A stretch of 28,022 nucleotides of DNA. Source: CAYSBK01 sp964429265. Its GTDB lineage: Bacteria > Planctomycetota > Phycisphaerae > Sedimentisphaerales > Anaerobacaceae. Positions 23,801-28,022 of this stretch are shown here, piece after piece. Below the pieces are notes generated by a model. The model saw nothing but the letters and a program-made list of their open reading frames with translations. It made no database searches and was not told the DNA's origin. The position numbers and the translations under genes were made by a program. Location of the stretch: positions 1-28,022 of the forward strand of contig CAYSBK010000016.1 in assembly GCA_964429265.1 (NCBI GenBank), in the 5' to 3' direction. How positions within the stretch are numbered: the stretch's first letter is position 1; every line of letters starts with the position of its first letter.

Positions 23801-25146
23801 ATACGTGGCGGGACGGCACGGGTGATGCGAACAACGGCGCACTGGTAAGCCTCGAAACAGGTGCCAACGTCCGCGGCTACAAGTCGATGCGGTTCGCTTA
23901 CGACTGCACGCGGCCCTGTTGCAGAGCAGTCCGGACATACGGCAGCGGGCAGGACTGGACTGCCGAGGGAAGCCGGGCTATGGCGGTTTGGTTTTTTGGC
24001 GATGCGGCGAACCCGGCCGGCGACCGGATTTACATAAGGGCCGCCGACGTCAACGGCAACTGGGCGGACGTGTTTTACGCCGGCGAAGCAAACCATATCA
24101 GCGAACCCGCGTGGCACCAGTGGGACATTGACCTTGAGGATTTCAACGGGGCAGGCGTCGGGCTGCGGGCTGTGAATTCGGTCGCGGTTGGTGTGTCCGG
24201 CAGCGGAGCAGGCCAGTTGTGGTTCGACGATTTGAGACTTTATCCGCCGAGGTGCCTGCCGCAATTCGGTCCGGCGGCGGACTTGAACGAAGACTGCGTT
24301 GTGGACGGCGAGGACCTTGCGGAACTGGCGTCCGGCTGGCTGGGGATGGAAAGAATCGTTGCGGGCGTGCCGGCCGACGCGAACCGGCTGCTGTTGTGGT
24401 ACAGGTTTGACGAGACGTCCGGCGACATTGCGGAGGATTACAGCGGCCGGGCGATGCACGGTTACGTTGATGGTCCTGAAAGCGGCTGGCAGCCGGGCGG
24501 GGGCCACGACGGCGGCTGCCGGGTATTCAACGATGATACCGACGTGGAGGTGCCGACACAGGTGCTGGCCGGCGTCGAAGGCCAGATCAGCGTAACGGTC
24601 TGGCTGAACGGGATATACCGGGCGGATTCGGACAACTGGCTTTTCGATACAGGCTGGAACGATTGCTTCGTCGAGGCGATTGTGGTTACCGCCGCCGACC
24701 ATCGGGTGATGTGGCGGGCAGGCTATTCGCCCGGCGACGTGTTGCTGTGGGACCTCGACGGCCGGGATCCGCAGGAGCTGGCCGACCAGTGGCACCACTG
24801 GGCCTTCGTTAAGGACGCAAACCAGGGATTGATGCGGATATACTTCGACGGGCAGGTCGCTGCGGAGAAGAGCGATGCCTTTGGTTCACCTGCGGCCGCA
24901 GTGGGCGCGGCGTTCGACATCGGGGCAAGCCTGCCGCACCATAACGACTACATCGGGAAGATGGACGATTTCAAGGTATATAGATATGCATTGTCGCAGG
25001 CGGAGGTGGTAGGCGCTGCCACGGGCGGCGGAGACCTTGTTGTGGCCGCACCTGACTGCGACAGGCTTCATCGCGATGGCAAGGTGGATTTTCGGGACTA
25101 CGCGGTCCTGGCCGGGCAATGGCTGCAGCAGAGGCTGTGGCCCTGA
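20809..25146 (+). CDS. Secreted multidomain LamG / SUMF1-like / sialidase-like protein with dockerin-like repeats
   Basis: A 1445-residue secreted protein. ATG 20809 has an ideal GGAGG six bases upstream; two in-frame TTGs just before it are less likely. Residues 1-20 are a signal peptide (MRRVVISLVVVVLLSGAAYC). Domains in order: LamG-like jelly roll (about 20-265, with WQHVALVWDGSAAKFYVDG and FNGRIDELRISDEAL); FN3-like (265-365, ending TYYWRIDEV); SUMF1/formylglycine-enzyme-like (366-600, with YRLPTEAEWEYACRAGT and NPWGLYDMHGNVEEW); sialidase-like propeller (about 637-977) with four Asp-boxes such as SADNGVTW, SDDDGLSW, STDTGASW and SYDDGLSW; a jelly-roll-like module opening VIDDFESYSDEGGDN (980-1150); a dockerin-like loop (about 1155-1180); a second LamG (1194-1404); and a final dockerin-like loop (1414-1445). 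The FGE-like part lacks the catalytic cysteines at its end (GGSHSTTVQYLRSANR). Glycan binding and hydrolysis are inferred. Planctomycetes carry many such proteins. Confidence 0.85.
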   Translation: MRRVVISLVVVVLLSGAAYCRTLFHWSFDGTYGEEILAATDIVAGEVAYKFRDAEGPDPSYDVRYGSANVIYNTAGTSAQFENDPASNDPGVGMRVPDSGVDSGLDLSTVGAFTIEAFVYPYDNRQAVIIRKNNKAADGGIYYIDTRSDGHFGIRLAGPNADTGDSGGLCYDLPLQTDQWQHVALVWDGSAAKFYVDGIRSQNLSGGAEVPFTGPVGDSSKALGIGCIVRDNLDPPASSGQFFNGRIDELRISDEALAPSGFLLSVQPGPASNPRPVDGGRVTSTEVVLQWDSGLLADAHEVYFGTDFNQVSDWNDPNIPPGRGRTDQNSYNAGELTAGLTYYWRIDEVGPGGTARGDVWSFTVARTYTNSLGMEFVQIDAGSFVMGSTEGDFDELPVHNVTISRPFFISRYEVTNSQYEQFDPNHGLIDHRGFTHGPNEAVIFVSWEDANAFCRWLSGRESLPYRLPTEAEWEYACRAGTTTAYHTGETLPSAFLKNAEETWGPEPVPLDVGNTPANPWGLYDMHGNVEEWCYDWYGPYVGGDQVDPIGRVAGRFRVCRGGSHSTTVQYLRSANRMGTLPQDKHWLIGFRPVIAEMPGTEPLPEPPPQLYQTNVDQNIPPDINEGPDPDIPYFEGPRTYVKIAPGSEGPLFSAHNHDPGFTHCANGDLLAIWYTTRREPGRELALAASRLRYGHDEWEDASPFWDAPDRNDHAPALWIDENGKLYQFCGLADAATWAALALVMRTSADNGVTWSPAVLIDPEHTYEHMPVESVLRTSGGSIVLPLDKNPGTHLYLSDDDGLSWYYPGGRIYGIHAGVVELGDGRLMAFGRGDNIDDRMPMSISTDTGASWTYSASEFPPISGGQRLVVRRLKEGPILFISFTGSDGMVIDGRQVYGMFAAVSYDDGLSWPVKKLITAGGPPRVYDGGGNTGVFTMDDTHAEPRGYLAMTQRPNGVIELISSALHYSFNLAWLEHKDYRVIDDFESYSDEGGDNPIGDTWRDGTGDANNGALVSLETGANVRGYKSMRFAYDCTRPCCRAVRTYGSGQDWTAEGSRAMAVWFFGDAANPAGDRIYIRAADVNGNWADVFYAGEANHISEPAWHQWDIDLEDFNGAGVGLRAVNSVAVGVSGSGAGQLWFDDLRLYPPRCLPQFGPAADLNEDCVVDGEDLAELASGWLGMERIVAGVPADANRLLLWYRFDETSGDIAEDYSGRAMHGYVDGPESGWQPGGGHDGGCRVFNDDTDVEVPTQVLAGVEGQISVTVWLNGIYRADSDNWLFDTGWNDCFVEAIVVTAADHRVMWRAGYSPGDVLLWDLDGRDPQELADQWHHWAFVKDANQGLMRIYFDGQVAAEKSDAFGSPAAAVGAAFDIGASLPHHNDYIGKMDDFKVYRYALSQAEVVGAATGGGDLVVAAPDCDRLHRDGKVDFRDYAVLAGQWLQQRLWP

Positions 25147-25165
25147 GATACTACGAAGCCCGCAC

Positions 25166-26941
25166 TTACCTTGTCGGGGTGCACACCCTGTTGGTGGTGT
25201 CGATGTAATCGGGCAGGTTTTCGTCGGGATAGCGTTTCTGCATTGCGGCAGCGACCAGCCCGACGAACATCGGCTGTGGTCTCAGCGGTCGTGACGTCAG
25301 GCAGGGATGCGCCTGCGTGCCCATAAAGAAGGGATGCGAGGGGATTTCGAGTATCTGCATAATGGGCTGGTTGGGGGCCTTGCCGGAGAACACCAGGCCG
25401 TGGCTTTCGAGGGTTTCGATGTAACGGGGGTCGACCTCGTAGCGGTGTCGGAACCGCATCCGCACCTTATCGACCCTGCCGAACAGCTTCCAGGCGATCG
25501 TGCCGGGTTTCAACTCGACGTCCTGTCCACCAAGGCGCATATTTCCGCCGAGACCCTCGATTTTTTTCTGTTCGGGCAGCACGTCGATGACAGGCTCGGC
25601 GCAGGCTGGGTCGATCTCGGTGCTGTTTGCCTCGGGCAGGCCGCAGACATTTCTGGCGTACTCAACGACCGCCATCTGAAAACCAAAGCACAGGCCCAGA
25701 TACGGCAGGTTGTTTTCCCTTGCGTACTTTATGCAGGCGATTTTTCCCTCGGCGCCGCGGGTGCCGAAGCCTCCCGGGACGATAATGCCGTCCACTCCCG
25801 CCAGGACGTCCGCCGCATCGGCGTCGGTGACGTTGGTCGTCTCTGTCCACTTGATGTGCACCTTGCAGCCCAGGGCGATGCCGGCGTGTTCGAGGGCGTT
25901 TATGATTGAGGCGTAGCTGTCGCGCACGGAGGTGTACTTACCCGTGATGCCGACCGTCACGTCGTGTTTGGCGGCGTCGATCTTGTCGGTGAAATCGCAC
26001 CATCGCAGCCACGCCTTTCGCTCGTGGCGAAGGTTGATGCGGTCTTCTATCTTCAACAGCCGCAGCACTTCGAAATCCAGCCCGGCATCACGCAGCATCG
26101 CCGGTATCTTGTAAATGCTGGCCGAGTCCGGAAGCGAGACGACCCTTTCCATGGGGACGTTGCTGTAAACGCTTATCTTCTGCCTGGCCTTCTCGGTGAC
26201 GGGCCGTCCGGCACGGCAGGCGATGATATGCGGCTGGATGCCGAGTTGCATAAGCTGCTTGATGCCCAGTTGCGCAGCCTTTGACTTTTGCTCGCCGAGG
26301 CTTTTCGGCTCCAGGATATAGGTAAGGGCGACGAAACAGCAGGTATTTGGACCTTCTTCGTATGCCAGTTCACGCATTGCCTCGATGAAATAGGCATTTT
26401 CGAGGTCGCCGACGGTGCCGCCTATTTCGACGAAGACGATGTCGGCGCCGGTCTTGGCCGCGAGCGACCGAAGCTTCAGCTTCACTTCGCCGGTAACGTG
26501 GGGGATCATCTGGACGTCGCGGCCGAGGTAGTCGCCGTGGCGTTCCTTGTGGAGGACCGAGCTGAAAATCTGGCCGCTGGTGGCGAAGTTGGCGCGGGTC
26601 AGGTCCATATCGAGCATCCTCTCGTAGGTGCCGAGGTCCATATCGCATTCCATCCCGTCGTCGAGCACGAAGACCTCGCCGTGGCGGAACGGATTCAGCG
26701 TGCCGGAGTCGATATTCAGATACCCCTCCAGCTTGATGGGCGCGACCTTCAGGGCCTTGTCCTGCATCAGCTTGGCAAGGCAGGATGAGAAGATGCCCTT
26801 GCCCAGCCCGCTCATTACGGTGCCCAGGACGAAACAGTAGCGGGCCTTGCCTTTCTTGTAGCCGGCCGGCACAGGCGAGAAGAACTCGCTGTCGGTCGAG
26901 GTATCACTGACCGAGGCCAACAAATGCTCACTGTCTGTCAT
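25166..26941 (-). CDS. pyrG: Divergent CTP synthase (glutamine-hydrolysing)
   Basis: CTP synthase aminates UTP to CTP using glutamine and ATP. ATG 26941 gives 591 residues, with an about 33-residue N-terminal extension absent from E. coli PyrG; an upstream TTG (26968) would add nine more. The synthetase domain is recognisable: LGTVMSGLGKGI at the P-loop (usual GGVVSSLGKGI), LDDGMECDMDLGTYERML, KERHGDYLGRDVQMIPHVT and VEIGGTVGDLEN. Changes include KLEGYLN for KLDPYIN, and KSKAAQ for the UTP-loop KTKPTQ. The amidotransferase domain keeps GLCFGFQ (nucleophile C418) and ENNLPYLG, but the C-terminal HPEF reads HPCL (H545, C547), so the third triad residue is missing. It lies 60 bases behind kdsB on the same strand, a fitting pair since KdsB needs CTP. 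Confidence 0.88.
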   Translation of the reverse strand: MTDSEHLLASVSDTSTDSEFFSPVPAGYKKGKARYCFVLGTVMSGLGKGIFSSCLAKLMQDKALKVAPIKLEGYLNIDSGTLNPFRHGEVFVLDDGMECDMDLGTYERMLDMDLTRANFATSGQIFSSVLHKERHGDYLGRDVQMIPHVTGEVKLKLRSLAAKTGADIVFVEIGGTVGDLENAYFIEAMRELAYEEGPNTCCFVALTYILEPKSLGEQKSKAAQLGIKQLMQLGIQPHIIACRAGRPVTEKARQKISVYSNVPMERVVSLPDSASIYKIPAMLRDAGLDFEVLRLLKIEDRINLRHERKAWLRWCDFTDKIDAAKHDVTVGITGKYTSVRDSYASIINALEHAGIALGCKVHIKWTETTNVTDADAADVLAGVDGIIVPGGFGTRGAEGKIACIKYARENNLPYLGLCFGFQMAVVEYARNVCGLPEANSTEIDPACAEPVIDVLPEQKKIEGLGGNMRLGGQDVELKPGTIAWKLFGRVDKVRMRFRHRYEVDPRYIETLESHGLVFSGKAPNQPIMQILEIPSHPFFMGTQAHPCLTSRPLRPQPMFVGLVAAAMQKRYPDENLPDYIDTTNRVCTPTR

Positions 26942-27001
26942 AGCCTTGCCTGTAGATTTCCACAACAATAGACTCCATTTTTCGCCGGGCAGCCGGCCGG
27001 T

Positions 27002-27748
27002 CTAAAGCGGCCGGGCACGCCGGCATCTTTCTACGAAGGCTGCGTATTGTTCGGGCGTATCTATGCCGGGGCAGACGTGCCTGACCCTGCCGACCAGGAT
27101 CTTGTAGCCGTTCTCGAGGGCACGCAATTGCTCGAGTTTTTCGGTTTTTTCCAGCGGTGTCTGCGGCAGGGTGGTGATTTTCATCAGGAAGTCCTTGCGA
27201 TAGGCGTAGATGCCGAGGTGCCGCAGGTATTGCCCGACCTCTCCGACGCCGGCCTTTTCACGGTCGTAGGGAATGGGCCAGCGCGAAAAGTAAACAGCCG
27301 AACCGTCGCCGGCCAGCACGACCTTCACGATGTTCGGGTCGGCGACCTGCTCGGCATCCTCGAAACCCGCCGCAAGCGTCGCCATAGGATAGCCGGGATT
27401 CTCCAGCAAAAGCTGTGCCAGGTAATCGATGTTGGCCGGGTCAATCTCAGGCTCGTCGGCCTGGAGGTTGACTACTATCTCGACGTCGATGTCGGCCACG
27501 GCCTCGGCGATGCGGTCGGTGCCGCTGCTGTGTTCGGCAGACGTCATCACCGCCTCGGCGCCGAAAGATTGCGCCGCCGCAGCGACCTTTTCGTCGTCGG
27601 TGGCGATTATGATTTTTTCGAGGCGTTTTGCCCGGCAAGCCTGCTCATAGGTGTGCTGGATGAGGTATTTGCCGGTATCCCTGGCGAGAACCTTCCCGGG
27701 GAACCTGGTGGAACCGTAGCGTGCAGGAATACAACCTAAAACTTTCAC
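27002..27748 (-). CDS. kdsB: 3-deoxy-manno-octulosonate cytidylyltransferase (CMP-Kdo synthetase), GTG start
   Basis: Couples Kdo to CTP to give CMP-Kdo, the donor for the lipopolysaccharide inner core. The 248-residue product begins MKVLGCIPARYGSTRFPGK, with the invariant nucleotide-binding R-x2-S-x-R-x-P-G-K. It continues with HSSGTDRIAEA, NLQADEPEID (usually NVQGDEP), ALSRW-type FSRWPIPYDRE and GIYAYRKDFL. The start is GTG 27748, preceded by GGAAGGAAGG. It presumably implies an outer membrane with Kdo-containing LPS. It is followed by pyrG on the same strand, and a TTGACA promoter lies upstream. Confidence 0.95.
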   Translation of the reverse strand: MKVLGCIPARYGSTRFPGKVLARDTGKYLIQHTYEQACRAKRLEKIIIATDDEKVAAAAQSFGAEAVMTSAEHSSGTDRIAEAVADIDVEIVVNLQADEPEIDPANIDYLAQLLLENPGYPMATLAAGFEDAEQVADPNIVKVVLAGDGSAVYFSRWPIPYDREKAGVGEVGQYLRHLGIYAYRKDFLMKITTLPQTPLEKTEKLEQLRALENGYKILVGRVRHVCPGIDTPEQYAAFVERCRRARPL

Positions 27749-27795
27749 ATCCTTCCTTCCGGCCAGTCGAGTCCCGTATAGGCTTCTTTGCGGAG

Positions 27796-27824
27796 ATATT
27801 ACCAGAGCCGCCAGGGCCTGTCAA
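27796..27824 (-). promoter_or_regulatory. Promoter of kdsB-pyrG
   Basis: Minus-strand TTGACA (27824 down to 27819), 17-base spacer, TAATAT (27801 down to 27796). Transcription would start near 27790, about 40 bases before the kdsB GTG. It would drive both kdsB and pyrG. Confidence 0.6.
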
Positions 27825-27974
27825 TACGACTGCCCGGCGAATAACTGTTGCAAAGATTGTGGCAGTATCTTTGGAGACGGGCCGTAACTGCGGCTGGCTA
27901 TTGACGCCTGTATTTCTAATGTTAATCCGCATGGGATGCTGGTCGATATTATGAATTGTGAGGTATGAGACATC
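27825..27974. other. Intergenic stretch between divergent genes
   Basis: The 150 bases hold no convincing gene. TTGACG at 27901-27906 points right, but the best -10 (GTTAAT, 14-base spacing) is poor, so no plus-strand promoter is claimed. Confidence 0.4.
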
Positions 27975-28022
27975 ATGGAAGGCAAGAATGCAAGTAAGCC
28001 GAGAACACGTGGAACGGCGGCG
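27975..28022 (+). CDS. Possible start of a truncated gene at the window edge
   Basis: ATG 27975 opens a frame that stays open to the end of the window (16 codons: MEGKNASKPRTRGTAA). A TGAGG lies upstream but 12 bases away, and the residues are basic and not diagnostic. It would be divergent from kdsB. Sixteen codons cannot identify a product; it may be a chance frame. Confidence 0.3.
   Translation, partial: MEGKNASKPRTRGTAA

Noticed and set aside
23047..24798. Minus-strand frame of 583 codons opposite the large secreted protein
   Set aside because: GC-rich antisense frames are often open; the product has no recognisable domain, and the plus strand carries coherent LamG, propeller and dockerin-like motifs.
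25307..25909. Plus-strand frame of 200 codons within the CTP synthase region
   Set aside because: It is the antisense of pyrG; the minus strand carries conserved CTP synthase blocks throughout.
27047..27739. Plus-strand frame of 230 codons opposite kdsB
   Set aside because: Shadow of kdsB; it has no family pattern of its own.
27721..27954. Plus-strand 77-codon frame overlapping the kdsB start
   Set aside because: It covers the kdsB start and promoter, has no ribosome binding site and no recognisable domain.

Overview
The window comes from a GC-rich, Gram-negative-type bacterium, most likely a planctomycete of the Phycisphaerae/Sedimentisphaerales kind. This is inferred from three things: CMP-Kdo synthesis, a very large secreted LamG/sialidase-like protein with the short dockerin-like repeats common in that group, and a ribosomal protein cluster with lineage-style departures (no rpmD, extended S3 and L17, an N-terminally extended L22). 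No mobile element, CRISPR array or phage gene was seen.

Bases 1-14946 are a near-continuous plus-strand block holding the S10, spc and alpha clusters in canonical order: rplD (5' end outside the window), rplW, rplB, rpsS, rplV, rpsC, rplP, rpmC, rpsQ, rplN, rplX, rplE, rpsN, rpsH, rplF, rplR, rpsE, rplO, secY, adk, map, infA, rpmJ, rpsM, rpsK, rpsD, rpoA, rplQ. Together they supply ribosomal proteins, the Sec translocon channel, adenylate kinase, methionine aminopeptidase, IF-1 and the RNA polymerase alpha subunit. The striking member is rplV: its L22 core is preceded by about 74 residues that read as a Cro/C1 (XRE)-type helix-turn-helix domain. A HIT-family hydrolase gene follows rplQ.

Bases 15400-17130 hold an initiator tRNA-fMet with its own promoter and a strong intrinsic terminator, then two minus-strand genes: apt (adenine salvage) and a zinc-ribbon membrane protein of unknown function. 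The initiator tRNA has C instead of T at position 33. Two divergent TTGACA promoters appear to lie between the membrane protein gene and the next plus-strand pair, a TrkA-C (RCK_C) membrane protein and priA, which overlap by 4 bases.

Bases 20598-28022 hold tRNA-Pro(CGG) with a good promoter, and a 1445-residue secreted mosaic protein (LamG, FN3-like, SUMF1/FGE-like, Asp-box sialidase-like, a further jelly-roll-like module, dockerin-like, LamG, dockerin-like). Converging on it is a minus-strand pair, kdsB and a CTP synthase gene. The CTP synthase supplies the CTP that KdsB uses to make CMP-Kdo for lipopolysaccharide, but its sequence is unusual: several normally invariant residues, including the glutamate of the amidotransferase triad, are changed. 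The start of one further plus-strand gene may lie at the right edge.
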